Source: Primula veris
Taxonomy: Eukaryota; Streptophyta; Magnoliopsida; Ericales; Primulaceae
Reading direction: 5' to 3'
DNA: 64,000 nt
Assembly: GCA_963682055.1 (NCBI GenBank)
Contig: OY821750.1
Coordinates: 29,582,402-29,646,401, forward strand
The notes under the pieces were generated by a model. The model was not told where the DNA came from. It searched no databases and saw only the letters and a list, made by a program, of their open reading frames with translations. Every line of letters starts with the position of its first letter. Within the stretch, counting starts at the first letter, position 1. Positions 22,627 through 46,655 of this stretch are shown here, one piece after another. The position numbers and the translations under genes are program-made.

Positions 22627-25400
22627 AAACAAGTGACTGATTTTGAGAATTTACAAAATTAGCTAATTTATTAATAAGACCCTCAAATGTTTCTGTTTTT
22701 AATTAAGTGTGCGTTGAAGTTTGAATAGTTGTAACCGAGGCAGTTATTAACCGCAAATTGTCGCATAGGCACTTATTTACCCGAAAACTGACGCATACGC
22801 AATCTGTTAATCAACCGCCACTTAAATATCAATAAAATAAGTAATTAATATATGTGGCAATCATATAAGATACTAAATATATTTTATTTACCCTTAAACT
22901 CCGTTTGTTTCATAGTAATATGTTTTTTGGAGAAAATATTTTCATAGAAAATTTTTACTGTGAAAACTTTTGTTTGCATTTCATTTACAGGTATTTGGTG
23001 CATTAAAAGTTTTCTACGAAAAATTCTATTAAAATCCAAAATTTTGTTAGTTTTTCAAATTTCGACAAAGTAGATGCATAAACAAATAGATATAATTCAA
23101 AACTAAACATAATATTTTCAATGAAAAACATCAAAAAAAGTCAAGTTCATAAAAATAAATAAATTGGTGAAAGCTTTAAATGAAAAACATCAAAAAAATC
23201 AAAGTCTCAAATATTGATCAAGTGCAATATACGTAATTTCATATATATATATATAAATACTATTAGGAGAATCAAAGATAAACCATCAATAATGTATTTT
23301 ATTTACAAAAAATATACAAAAGACAAGAGAATGTATATAAGATCTTCACCTTCGTTACTATGACTACATTTGAGAGAAAATGGTATGTAAGTTTGATGTA
23401 TTTTGTTAGTTATTATGGAACATGTTATACTAATTGAATTTACTGAATTATTAAAAATCATGTTTCCTTTAATTACATATCTTTTATTTATTGTATAAGG
23501 AAATGAAATATAAATTAAATAACCATATATGTTATGTTTTTTGATTTTTTTCTTTTGATATGAAGTAATAAAATCGTTTCCAATTTTTTTTAGAGCAATC
23601 ATTTCTTTCTGTTTTGCACTAAATTTGAAAAATATTTACTGAACAAAATAATTTACATGTAACCAAACATTAAACTTCCGAAAGTGTTAAGTGCGTTCAA
23701 TTTAAGATACGTACAAATGTGTCAAGAGTGTGTATCCTGCTAGATTATTCTTTCTAGTCACATTATTAATAAGACAAATTATACTATAAGACTCGACAAA
23801 TATAATATTGTTTTTTGTTTCAGAGAATAATTGTCAAGAACAATTCACATAAGTCACAACACATATAGTTCTTCATAGATTTGCAACTTAAGTTGTTATC
23901 GTACAAATTGTAGTGCATCTACCACCTTTTCGGCTGAGGTCGACCATGGGTAGGCACCGAATGGCGAAGGTTTGTAATTCTATTGTACGAAAGGTTGACG
24001 CTCAAAAACGAAACCATTATATAAATTTGGTTTGCGGGGTTCTATCTTCTCTAACATAACAGACATTCTAATATTTCTTGTTTCAAGCTGAAAAAAGCTA
24101 TGAATTTTGCCATTTTCAGAATTAAAGGTCTCGATTTATATGCAATTACTTGTTTAAAAAAAAAATCAGCTTACATTTATAATATTGTAATATTATTTAT
24201 GTTTTGAGTTGGAATGATTTTCCCGAACAGCTTAAAATACGCATATACTTTTATAATTTACTCATGAACTTATAGGTTTTAGTAGAGTTATAAGTAGAAA
24301 TAAACATTTAAAATAGGTTAATAAATATTATGTAAAATCCTGTCCGTTCATCAACTTGCTTTGATTAAGTCTCAACAAATTTGTGCCATGTTTAGCGCCA
24401 AACTTATTTTGTTTTTGTTTTTTAACTTATGAGAGAATCTCATGCAATTATACCTTTTTTTTAACTTAAAAATGTATTGGAGTCATGTATAGGTGAACAA
24501 CACAAATAAAATAAAATTTGAGACCTTTTGCGATATGAGAATACTGAAGGTTTCAAATAAAACTTCATGAAAAACAATTCCTGCATTAATTATTTTTATT
24601 GCATTACTATATAATTTAAAATACATACACAAACAAGATGTTAACACGAGATTAATTAGTTTAGTAGGTTCACACTACAGAGTTAACAGTGCAATAAGTT
24701 TCCGTGAAATATAACACAAAAGGGGAAAATGCAAATAAACTTCACAACTATAAGTAATTTGTAAAAGAAAACCTTTGTACTTTGGATTTTACAATAGACC
24801 CCATGTCCACATTATTAATTAAAATTGCATTTCCTTATGATCAAATATCCATCCCGTCTAGAGATTATGTAGTCACATTCTCTAACACACTTAATAGATG
24901 AGCCTTGCAAGCCTTCCACTCGTGCAGGGACGAAAGCAAGTCTTAGAGCAGATCGTTGGGCAGATTCTTTAAACGGAAATTGATGCATCGAAGGAAATGA
25001 GATACCCTTACTTGGAACTAGCTATAATGATACCATAGACATGGTTATCGATCAGATTGAAAAGCCATCATCAGATGATGCTTTGACAAAACTACGTCGA
25101 AATAGTTCTATATTTATAAGGTCTTGTGCATGCGTTATTAAGTCAGGTGCTATAGACAATGCCTCTCAAATATAGGTCTTTGCTTTGTACCGCGCACTCA
25201 CATAGTTAAGGTGACGAGCGGAAGCTCTTTGTATCCACATGGCAGATAGTATGAAGAGTTGTTCTTGTCATTTATTACACATTTTGCAGGGTCTCACTAA
25301 GTAATGTGGAGTGTGTCAGAGGAGTAATCCTAAATGATTCAAAAGACTACCTGTTATTTAGATAGGCAATCGTCGGTAAAAATAAACAGTTACACCAAAC
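22627..25400. other. Intergenic DNA with one unidentified low-repeat island
   Basis: Mostly AT-rich, without a supportable gene. The stretch 24895-25330 is less AT-rich and less repetitive than its surroundings. It contains a broken open frame, whose readable piece runs SYNDTIDMVIDQIEKPSSDD and continues for about 30 residues before stops. I do not recognise it. It may be a decayed exon cluster or a non-coding transcript; no splice structure is evident. Confidence 0.4.
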
Positions 25401-25429
25401 AATAAAGTACATAAACTAGACTAATTATT

Positions 25430-26275
25430 ACAAATTGAGTTTATTTTAAAGTTGAAACTCGATTTTAACTACAAAAACTATACACTTTATAGAGCCAATT
25501 GAAAGTACTTAAATCCCTCATATCCTATCTTTCAGTCTCAATCATCTATTACATCCTCACCATCAATATACTCACAAAAACTAAAATTACACACACTTCA
25601 TGGATCCAATTGAAAGTATTTAAAACAACTTGGGAGCTACTTGTATTTTTCCCACTAAATAACAAACAAAAATCTCTGAGATCCTATATTTCAATCTCGA
25701 TCGTCCATTAAATCATCACCTCTAATCTCAATCGTCAATATATTCACAAAAATTGAAACATTAAGTTTTACCCCTCATATTAAATAAACTAATAAATACA
25801 TATTTAGTTTATTCTAAAGTTGAAAGTGCGTGTTAACTACAAAAGTTATACACTTCATGAATCCAATTGAAAATACTTAAACTAATAATTCCAAAACACC
25901 CATACTTCATGGATGTTACTTGCATTTTCCCAATAAAAAACAAACAAAAATCCCTTCAAAATAAAAAAAATGAAATTCCACCCCCTCGTATAAAACAAGC
26001 TAATAAATACAAATTAAGTTTATTCTAAAGTTGAAACTCGGTGTTAACTACAAATTTACACACTTCATGGATCCAATTGAAAGCATTCAAACTAACTTAG
26101 GACCTAATCCCAAAACACCAATAGTTCATGGATGCTACTTGCATTTTTTCCAATTTAAAAACAAACAAAAATTCCTCAAATCCTATCTTTCAATCTCGAC
26201 CATCCATTATATAATAATCACCTCAATATCCACCGTTAATATATTCACAAAAAAATTGAAATTTCAAAAAGCTCA
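25430..26275 (+). repeat. Promoter-proximal tandem array upstream of the CXC gene
   Basis: Related units recur: TTTATTYTAAAGTTGAAA at about 25439, 25807 and 26018, and CTTCATGRATCCAATTGAAA (or a degenerate form) at about 25486, 25598, 25853 and 26062. Each unit also holds a CAAACAAAAATC-TC tract, and some have TCTCAATCATC-like pieces plus ATATATTCACAAAAA. Unit length varies from about 110 to 290 bp because of internal deletions. The array ends about 500 bp before the start codon of the CXC gene. Confidence 0.75.
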
Positions 26276-26776
26276 AAAACCGAGAAGCTTATTTGTTATT
26301 TCCTCCCTCCTTTTTTCTCTCTCCTCTTTCTCTCTCTATATATCTACATATATATACACACATAAATATATATATATAAGCAGGTTTAGATCGAGGTTTA
26401 TTTAATCTACTCTCTGTTTTAAATTTCTGAATTGGGTTTTTGTTTAATACAAAAAAAATATCAGTTTTACACAATTCTCTCTCTCTCTTTCTATATATAT
26501 ATATATTTATATATATTTATCTTATCTACACTTGGTTTTCCTAAAACAACACAATTTACCAGTTTTTAGACTATTTTGAGCTCTCAATTTTGAATTTCAA
26601 ATTGTTTTTTTTTTTAGTTTTTTATTCAATACTGAAAAACTCAGTTTTACACACCTATATATATACATAAACAGTTTCAAGATCGAGTTTTTATTGCTTT
26701 CTAAACAAATCCCACTTCTCAATTTCGAATATTGAACAACCCTTTTTATAAAAAAAATTGAATTTGGGAAAATTTG
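26276..26776 (+). promoter_or_regulatory. Promoter/5' leader of the CXC gene with pyrimidine and TA microsatellites
   Basis: CT-rich tracts (26300-26340 and 26476-26492) alternate with TATATA runs (26336-26380 and 26490-26520). A segment including TCAGTTTTACACA followed by TATATATA and then a GATCGAG-TTTATT stretch appears twice (about 26390-26475 and 26600-26700). The transcription start probably lies here. The ATG at 26777 is chosen because it begins [18 protein letters not shown]. Confidence 0.45.
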
Positions 26777-29700
26777 ATGGAGGGAAGTGATGATTTACCC
26801 GCCAAAAAGCTCGCTAGACAGCTCATTTTCGGCCCGTTTCCAGCTCAGCATCCAGTGCCACATCAGCAGCATACGATGCCAACTCAGCAGTTTACGCCAC
26901 GTCAGCATATGATGCCAGCTCAGCGACCCATGGGTTTGATGCCGACACAAACTCAGTCTTGTCTCCCTTCAGTTAGGCCTATGTATGTATTTTTATATAT
27001 ATTTATATTATATATATATGTGTGTGTGTGTGTGTTTAGGTTATATGTTAATGTATGTTTGAATGTGTAATTGTAGTGTATAAATTGGTTGGACTGATGA
27101 ATTGTTGAGTAATAGCATGTTTTAAGCTATATATGTATATAAATGTGTGTGTAGATGTGTTGAGTGTGTGTGTGTGTTTAGGTTATATGTTAATGTATGT
27201 CTAAATGTGTAATTGTAGTATATAAACTGATTGGACTGATGAATGGTTGAGTGATTAGAGGTTTTAAGCTTAACTATGAGCTGTACATTATTTGGTTGAC
27301 AAGTTCTTTAGTTTAGTGTTTATCTTTATAAGTTTGGCTACGTTTGGTTACAGATTTGTTTAGGTGATTTTTGGATTTTTGATTTTTAAAATGTGTGGGT
27401 GTTTGGACAGTCAGATTATTTATCTTTTAAAAAACTGATTTTTAGGCTAAAAAATCTAAAAATTAAAAATCTGGATTTTTGAAACAGATCTTTTAAATCT
27501 GATTTGAACCAGAAAATCTGTTGCTAAACATAGATATTTGAATTTGTAATTGTATTGTTGATATTGATTGTAGTGATGCATTGTTGATATTGATTGTAGT
27601 GATGAATTGTTGATTGATTGCAGGTTTTAAAATTAATAATTTTTTCGCCTTACAATTTGTACTGTATTTATGGGAAAAGTTTAAACTTTAAGAATAGGGT
27701 TTTTGGTTTTGCCGTTGAGAATTAAGATTGATGAACCTAGTAATTTTTTCTCAGTTTCGAAAAAGTCACTTATTTGGACACAATAATATGTAGCCAAGTA
27801 AGTGTATCAAATCAGTGTTAAGTTTTTTCTTATACTTATTTAAATGTGTTTAATAATAGTTTATGGCATCTAATACTATCTATATTGATTGTAATGATGG
27901 TTTAGTTGGTTGAAGTTTTCGTGATTACTTTTCATTTAGTTTTGAGTTTAAAGACTGATTCCTTTTTAATGTATGATTGTAGTATTGTTATTGAATGTAC
28001 TTGTGAATTGTTGAATTGATTACAGGCTTTAAGCTCAACAAGTTTTCTTGTCTTATGACTTATGAGATCAAAAAATATGGAACAAAAATTATACCCTGTA
28101 GTTTTTCTCAATAGTTAGTTACTGCGGTTGCTTTGAATTTTTTTTGATAAGTTAGTTGCTCTAAGTTAACACTGTGAATCTCAAAGTTGGCTTTTTTTAA
28201 CACTAGTCTTTTTTATTCAGAAAACCTGAATCTCCTATCCCACCTCGGCCTAGAACAAATGCTGAAATGAAGGAAAGTACTCCGAAGAAGCAAAAGCAGT
28301 GTAATTGCAAGCACTCAAAATGCTTAAAACTGTAAGTATATACTCCTTCATACCCACATTTGGTGTGGTGGTTGACTTAATCACAGTGACTAATGTTTTC
28401 TTGCTAATTTTACTGTTGCGAAGTTTGATGAGTATTCAAGTTATTTCCTTGTATTACCGCCAAAGAAAGACATGCCTTAGAAATCTATGATGACAATGCT
28501 TCTTTTCTAAGTTACCGCCTCATTTGGAGCAGATCTTTAAATTTAAAAGATTCCCTACAAACGTTGAACTTTAAATACCATTTTGTCTTTACCTTATAAG
28601 CTCAAAGAACTTGCTAAGTATAACTTCTGGGTGAGGGGAGCAACATTTTATTTCAAATATTGTCATCAGCTATACACATTTGTCTTATTTGCTCATATAT
28701 ATCGGCCTCAATTGATAAAGCAAGAACTTAACTCTTGGATGCACCATGCTCTTGCCATTGGAATAAGATGACCCATTCTTTGCACTTCCACAACTGATTT
28801 TTTGCAATCAATTTCACTACTCAATTTATAAAGCAATCAACAGAATTCGATTAAATCCGTACAATTTATCTGAAATTAAGGTACCATAGGTCACTTACTC
28901 GTATTTGTTGGTCTTTTCCAAATTGGAATTACATGAAAATTTTCCAGGTGCTTTAGCACTGCCTTATTTTGTGTATGAAATTAGCTTAACAGTTTTAATG
29001 TGCACATATATTTGAGTATGCTTGTATCTTTTGCCAACATACCTTTGCAATGATATATTCTTATTGGTTGCCTATGTTCTGTGAAACTTTTCAAGATTTA
29101 ATCATGCTATTCTGGCTTGTTGTTTAGAAATAAAGCCTTGTCTACAGGTTTTCTTTTAACATCTTTGTTGAACCATTACGAGGGCAGTGTATTGGACTAT
29201 ATTGACATACTATTACCGCTGTATCACATAGTATAAGTTTTTAAAAGAGATAGTAGCTGACAATCTAACATGGTATAAGATGATACTGATAAATCACCTT
29301 TCTCTAAAACTTTGTTGGAGCTACTAAGTCGGTGAACGAAATTGACATAATCATTTTAGAAATATTAAATGCATTTTGTGTCGCTCTGAGTAGTTTTATT
29401 TAAAATGTTTTACAAGGCAAAAACGTCATGTTATTAAATTAACGCTTTCATTTTTTTTGCAGGTATTGTGAGTGTTTTGCCGCAGGAATATACTGTGATG
29501 GGTGTAACTGTTTAAATTGTTACAATAATGTTGAAAATGAGCCTGCTCGGCGAGAAGCTGTTGAAGCTATTTTAGAGCGCAATCCAAATGCGTTTAGACC
29601 TAAAATTGCTAGTAGTCCGCATGGAGCACGGGATGTTAAGGTACACCCATTTATAATAATAGTTTTTAAGTTGAAGATAAACAGCTTCTTTATTATAACA

Positions 29701-32700
29701 TAATGAAGTCACTTCATGCTTACATTTGAGATGCAGTATAACAAATGCTATAGGAGTCAGGTTTCACAAATGGTTATTTTTACCATACAATAACTATTTC
29801 TACATTGGCATGTTTGGTTTCACATTTTTAGCAAATAACCTGGATTTTTTATTTACAAAAAAAGCTAGGTTCATCCAGCTTCAATTTTCTGGCTTATTTA
29901 GGCCCCCAAGAAACAAGAAAGTTCACCTTGTACTTGCATTCATAATTCAATTTTCTACTTACTAGTGCTGTTTGGCAAGATCCCACGAATTTTAATGTAC
30001 ACGGAGAAAGCAAATGTGATTCAAGTTTCTCAAATTAGTTAATCGTAATATGATTTTGTTTAATTATCTTAAATAGTAATACTATATTCTCGTTTTACAT
30101 AAATGGTTGAAAATAATCTGTAGGAGGACTGAAGGAGGCCGGTGAACTTTTGAGATGCAGTAAAACAAATTATTGTCACCATGCTTAGTTGTTCTTGCAT
30201 TCATAATTGATTTTCACTATTCACTGCCATTAGGTGTGATGAAAAAATATTTAATAGTACTATTATTCTTGTTATTTTACAAATATTCAAATTTCTTTGT
30301 AGGAGGAGGTACTTTTGCCGTTGGCAAAGCACAATAAAGGATGCCATTGCAAGAAATCTGGGTGCCTTAAAAAATACTGCGAGTGTTTTCAGGCTAATAT
30401 TCTCTGCTCAGAAAATTGTAAATGTATAGATTGCAAAAACTATGAATGTAGTGAAGAGAGAGAAGTTCTCGCTCATGGAGATCATACACATAACATGGCA
30501 TATCTCCAACAGGCAGCAAATGCTGCCATTACAGGTGCTATTGGTTCGTCCGGCTTTTTATCCCATCCTTTATCGAAAAAGAGAAAAGGTCATGAGCGTA
30601 TGTTCGGATCAAATCCAAACGATATTTCCTTTCACAAGGTTTCACAATACCAGCCGGTTAGTAACCTTTAGATATGCACAAGGAAGTTACGGTTTTGTAC
30701 ACCAACGTACAACAACTAGCAGTTCGTCAGTGATTTAAGTACACTACGTAAGAAAACAATTATAGATCAGGGACAAAATATGAATAAAACATAATTTGAG
30801 TACTAAAGTAGGAAAAACTTGATTGCTACAAAACATAAGAAAATGATAGAGTGGTGTATGGATTTTTTTTTGTTTCCATAACTATTTAGTACCCTGTCCT
30901 GTGATAATTTTACGATTTTGTCCACGAATATGCAGAAGTCGTTGATAATTTTGACAATAGCACACTAATATCTAATTTGCATAGGTTGAGCCGTTGGGGT
31001 ACAATATCGAATTTAGTGATATGTTAGTGTAGGAAACTGTAATGAACCCTAAATCCACACTTGAAGTTGGTGAAAGTTGAAATGCTTCTTAATTTGTATC
31101 CCAGTCACATATGATCTAAGAAATACTAATATGGTCGTTTGATCCTTTGAAACTTAAACTTTGGGTGCAAGTAATTGCTTGTATTGGGATCTTAGTATCT
31201 TGGTTTCTTCCTTGTGTCCACAGAATTTTATCAGAAGCAACTCTGACATAACGGTTTTGAAATACAAGCTTTTGCATTGAGAATTCAAAATTAGTGAAAA
31301 GATTGATTAAAATGTTGAAAAGAATAGGAAAAATTATGAAAGTACCACTAAATGTTACATTTATTTTCCAGCTATAGGGAAGCATAACGAGTTCGTATGC
31401 ATTTTGTTTATTAAACAGGCAAACAATTTAAATTCTTCTGCTCAGGCTTCTCCCATGTCTTCCATTCCTATTCCACGTGCCGGTAACAATGCAACGTTGG
31501 GATCTTCAAAATTAACGTTTAGGTACCTGTCCCTTTTCCTATGGTTTGTCTCTAAATATTACCAGTCCTTAACTAATTAATGCTTGTTGATTGAAGGTCA
31601 CTGTTATCAGACCTTATCCAACCAGAGGACTTGAAAGAGCTCTGTTCGGTTTTGGCAGTGTTTTCTGTAGAAGCTGCTAAGTCGCTAGCAGGTATAACTA
31701 TTATTTAAAATAGTCGATTCAAAGACATGTTTATACTAGTGGTTTTAGCGAATGATATCCTCTTTAAAAATAAAATATAAAGAGGCTTTATTCGAAAAAT
31801 AAACTGAAATTGATTAGTAATTGTTTGGAAAGAGAAAAACATAAACAGTGCTGAGATTGAATGCTTTATGCTTCCTTTAAATAGAACAGAGTTTTCTTTA
31901 CAATGATTAACCCAGAATCTATCAATCCAGGGTCAAAATGATACATTAAACCAGTAGTTACAATGATGCTTTCAGGAATGCATAAGAAGGAGAAGTTTAG
32001 ACTGTTTAGTTCCCAGATATTTCCTTTAATGTAATTCAAATTTCAAAGATATTAATTTCAAAATATCTCTTGATGCCACCTCAAGTTCTATTGTAAGTTA
32101 CAAAATATAGCTTGTCCATAGATGCAAATCTTTGTCTAAATAGTGTTTAAGAAGGAAGTAAAATTGTAGAAATATATTAGATGTCATTTAGTACTTTCTT
32201 TTGCTTGAGGTTCTGTTTGTGGAATCACTGACAACTGACAAAACAACATCCAATTCAGACCCAATATCTATTTAATTATATTCCACCCTTTTCAGAGCAA
32301 AAGAGTGCAACGGATAAACAAGGAGAAGAAGTTGATAAATCTGCATTGGATGATCGCTTAAGTGGGACCCAAGCTGAAAATAACATCCCCGGTGAGTCTA
32401 TTATCGACGGTGCTGACATGGCGAAAACCAGACCAATGTCTCCTGGAACACTAGCACTACTGTGCGATGAACAAGACACAATGTTTATGTCGACTACTTC
32501 TTCACCTAAAGGGTTAGGCAACGGTGATAACACATCTTTGCAACTGCCATGTGCACATGGTTTGACTGAAGTTCAGGCAGAGCAAGAAAGGATAGTTTTG
32601 ACAAAGTTCCGAGATTGTCTTAACAGGATTATTACTTTCGGAGATATTAGAAAAGGTATTGTCAATCTCACTCGTGCATCTAATATTGGAACATTCAACA

Positions 32701-33455
32701 TGGAAATAAATTGTCTTTTTTTAGGGTTGAAAATGTAGAGACTAACTTTTGCGACCTACTTCTTTATCTTGACATGCTACAGAAATTAGAAAGCGATTAT
32801 ATGTGCATCAATTCTGTCCTGAAGCTTATGCTAAACGTTTTAAGAATATTTGTTTGTGTCTTTCTGCCGTGATATTTAGATAGAGAGGGTGCCGGACTGA
32901 TGGACCATCTGATATGGGTAAATTTAACACACGACTACAATACAGATAACAACGGCATTCATAAAATAATTATATTTCCTTTCATAATCACCCCATGAAA
33001 TATTGCTCCAGTGATTCATGAATATTGTGATTTTCTTTGATCTAATACTTCACATACATTCTTCTATGACTCGGTCATATGACTAAGAGTTGTTATCTGA
33101 TGTAGACAATCAGTGAAGGCTTTAGCAAGTTAATTTTGCAGATAATATCATTTTTTTTTATTATCCTTTCTATATATACTAATTGGTTCTAAACTTTTGT
33201 TATTTTTTATTTACAGAAAAGCAATATTGGATGACTCAAAGTGAAGCAGGTAGCATAAAAGCCTTCGCAAATAACAGCACTGAAGCAAGGAATCAAAACC
33301 AACACCTTAGCAATGGCATTACAAAACCAATGACATCGACATCGATATTGGGACCGTTAACTTCCTCAAATAACAGTCAACTTTTGAAAATTCCGTCCTC
33401 AGCTGAAAATGGAGGTATAAAACCGAGACCTGAAAATAATATGTTGAGAAGATGA
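26777..33455 (+). CDS. TCX5: Tesmin/TSO1-like CXC-domain protein (CPP family, TCX5/TCX6 type)
   Basis: CPP proteins are nuclear DNA-binding proteins. TCX5/6 belong to the plant DREAM complex and repress cell-cycle and DNA-methylation genes. Exons: 26777-26982, 28221-28331, 29463-29640, 30303-30656, 31419-31522, 31597-31691, 32296-32655, 33217-33455; all phases match, giving 548 aa. CXC1 is residues 96-125 ([16 protein letters not shown] ... CNCLNC) and CXC2 is 179-209 ([16 protein letters not shown] ... CKCIDC), each with the full Cys set and the DNA-contacting Tyr. Between them is the conserved [10 protein letters not shown] (145-154). The N-terminus is rich in Gln/Pro/Met (HMMPAQ-like repeats, about 22-60). 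The C-terminal half has [16 protein letters not shown] and [16 protein letters not shown] tiny extra exon between 32656 and 33216 cannot be excluded. It converges on the AIM1 gene. Confidence 0.93.
27017..27270 (+). repeat. (TG)n microsatellites and a two-copy tandem repeat in CXC-gene intron 1
   Basis: A TG run followed by TTTAGGTTATATGTTAATGT, then AATTGTAGT, TGGACTGATGAAT and TTTTAAGCT, occurs twice (about 27017-27130 and 27160-27270). Both copies begin in a TGTGTG tract, a natural place for slippage-driven duplication. Intronic, no coding content. Confidence 0.7.
27338..27533. mobile_element. Short hAT-like MITE in CXC-gene intron 1
   Basis: The ends CTACGTTTGGTTACAGATTT and AAAATCTGTTGCTAAACATAG are inverted copies with a few mismatches, and the interior is built of AATCTGATTT-like segments on both strands. 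It is 196 bp with no coding frame. The flanking 8 bases match only partly, so the insertion is old. Confidence 0.6.
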
Positions 33456-34445
33456 TACAGACGACGCTGATCTGCAAGAACTTTCGTTTTCGCTCTTTGT
33501 AGATTGGTCCTTTAAAAATCATTTATTAACATCTTATATAGATTTTTCAGTCTCAGAGTATAGCTTTCATTCAAAGGGTCCATGTAGAATACAGAGTAAC
33601 AACAATCTTCCTACTTGGTTAATTTAGATAGCGGCTAGCGGCGTGATTCCAACTCAGTAAGGTCTGAGTATATTTGGATGCAACTGATGTAAGCTTAAAA
33701 ATAAGTTGTATTTCTTCTGCAATCTCTGCAAGGGTTATCGACGGATGTAATAATGTTTCCTGCAGGGCTACCTGCTTAATAGTCATCTTACTCAGACTTG
33801 ACAAGCCGTCTTACTCAGACTCGACTTAAAAATAAGTTGATTGAATTTGACTTCGAAACAAGAACCAATCAACTATTCACATTATGAGCTTATCCATGCT
33901 GCAGTTTTCACTGAGAAAAAAGCTAATTTGGTGAGGCTGAAAAACAAATGCACCCCCACTTATAGGCAGGAAAACTGCCATCAAACAAGATCGTTATGTA
34001 AGATCAATAGCCAAATTTGCCTTTAGTAGTACTTAAGAATAATGTCTACTGACCATTAAATTCCTCAACATGAGTTAACTTGATAAATATTGGTTTAGCT
34101 TGTAATCATTCATAACAAAGCCGATATTTATGAGAAATAACCAAACTTTAGTGACACGGTTAATCGGAAAAAAGGTCCTGGAAACATAATCACGAAATTG
34201 AATTTTATAAAAAAAAAAAAAAAAAATCTAGACATTATTACAACTTACATAGAAACCGACTGTATTCACACGCAATTACAATACCACAAGAAAATTCAAC
34301 TTAAATTTCCTTCGGAGTTGCTTTTTTAAACCTTAGGGCAATATGGGAAATAACATTATTATTTAAAATTTGAGAACTGTAGGTGGTGAAAGTATTCACG
34401 AGTCACGTCGCTTATTACGGGAAATGTCATTGAGATGTTCACTGC
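33456..34445. other. Intergenic region between two convergent genes
   Basis: It should contain the 3' UTRs of the CXC gene (+) and AIM1 (-), about 1 kb between stop codons. A run of 21 A lies at 34208-34229. No other gene or repeat stands out, and the small open frames at 33619-34026 have no recognisable content. Confidence 0.5.
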
Positions 34446-45658
<11,213 letters not shown>

Positions 45659-45702
45659 TCTTTTATTTATTTTATTTTATTTTTATTTTTATTTTATTTT
45701 AC

Positions 45703-45708
45703 TTTATA
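45703..45708 (-). promoter_or_regulatory. Possible TATA box of AIM1
   Basis: On the minus strand GTGTATAAAGT lies about 45 bases before the AIM1 start codon, followed by an A/T-only leader. If it is real the 5' UTR would be very short (about 15-20 bases), so the true start may lie further upstream. Weak call. Confidence 0.25.
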
Positions 45709-45859
45709 CACTAGTGTTTTGTAACGTAGTAAAAGTATTGTTTTTTTGATACTAAAATGACTTTCATACCCACACAAATTATACAAAAATATTATCGGGA
45801 TTAGGCAATCATTGTTATTATTACTTGCAATTTTTTTATCGATTTGTACATCCCAAATA

Positions 45860-46467
45860 AATTGTTATTAAAATTCGATATAACGAATTTTCGGTATTAT
45901 AGAACTCAAACAAACTTTAAAAATTGTTTCGGTTTCGATATTCATTTTGTATGTTTGGTATAATACCGAACCGAAGTGAATCGAACCAAACATTAAAATT
46001 ATAAAATATATATAAATTTACACATAGTCATAGATTACAAATAAATTGTGTTTACTTTTACTTACGACTTATTTTCATATTTACGAAAGTGAAATACAAT
46101 AATTTCGTATTTCTTCATTTTCTTGTCTCATGGTTTAAAATAATTATTATTTTATTTTTATTTACTGTTTTAATCAAGTTCACGGTAAATATAGCAAATA
46201 TAAGAATAGTTGTACATATTTAATTTTTATAAACTTTTTTGCTATTTTATTGTTAACAATAATTGTCTTTTAGTAATAGTAATGTTTCGGTATAAAACGA
46301 AAAACCGAACCGTACCAACCGAAAAAATCGGTATACCGAACTTTCGGTATAGGTATACCGACTTTTTCGGTTCGGTTATGGTATTTTTTTTTTCAAACCA
46401 AACAAGTTCGGTTCGGTATTCGTATATGGTTACAAAAGTCGGTACCGTACCGAAGCCACCCCTAATC
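45860..46467. mobile_element. hAT-like MITE or composite rich in TTCGGTATA/TATACCGAA
   Basis: Many inverted blocks (CGGTATAGGTATACCG, AAAAACCGAACCGTACC, GTTCGGTTCGGTATTCG) end in GGTACCGTACC-GAAGCCACCCCTAA, a common hAT-like terminus. The open frames here on both strands are by-products of these palindromes. It sits about 200 bp upstream of the AIM1 start. The left end is not sharply defined. Confidence 0.55.
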
Positions 46468-46537
46468 ATTTTTGTTTTTTATATTAAAAATTTATTTTTA
46501 TTGGTTCACCTAACCCATAGTATCAATGGAAAATATT

Positions 46538-46655
46538 TTTAGATTATTGTTGTTTACATATAAGTAATTGATAAATAACTTTCCATGTAAAGTAGCGGTT
46601 AACCCAAAAAAAAAACATTTAGAGCAGTTTTTTGGAAAAAAAAAAAAGTCAAATT
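46538..46655 (+). repeat. Dispersed repeat, copy 2 (upstream of AIM1)
   Basis: Direct copy of 41631-41745 with scattered changes and longer A runs. It abuts the MITE remnant at its left. Confidence 0.65.

Noticed and set aside
23303..23602. 99-codon open frame on the minus strand
   Set aside because: AT-rich composition with Lys/Ile/Asn bias and no conserved motif; typical of random frames in such DNA.
30442..30738. 98-codon open frame overlapping exon 4 of the CXC gene
   Set aside because: It is a different frame over the second CXC exon, whose true frame carries the Cys-rich domain.
46210..46542. 110-codon open frame next to AIM1
   Set aside because: It is produced by the palindromic TTCGGTATA blocks of a MITE; the opposite strand is open too, as expected for such repeats.
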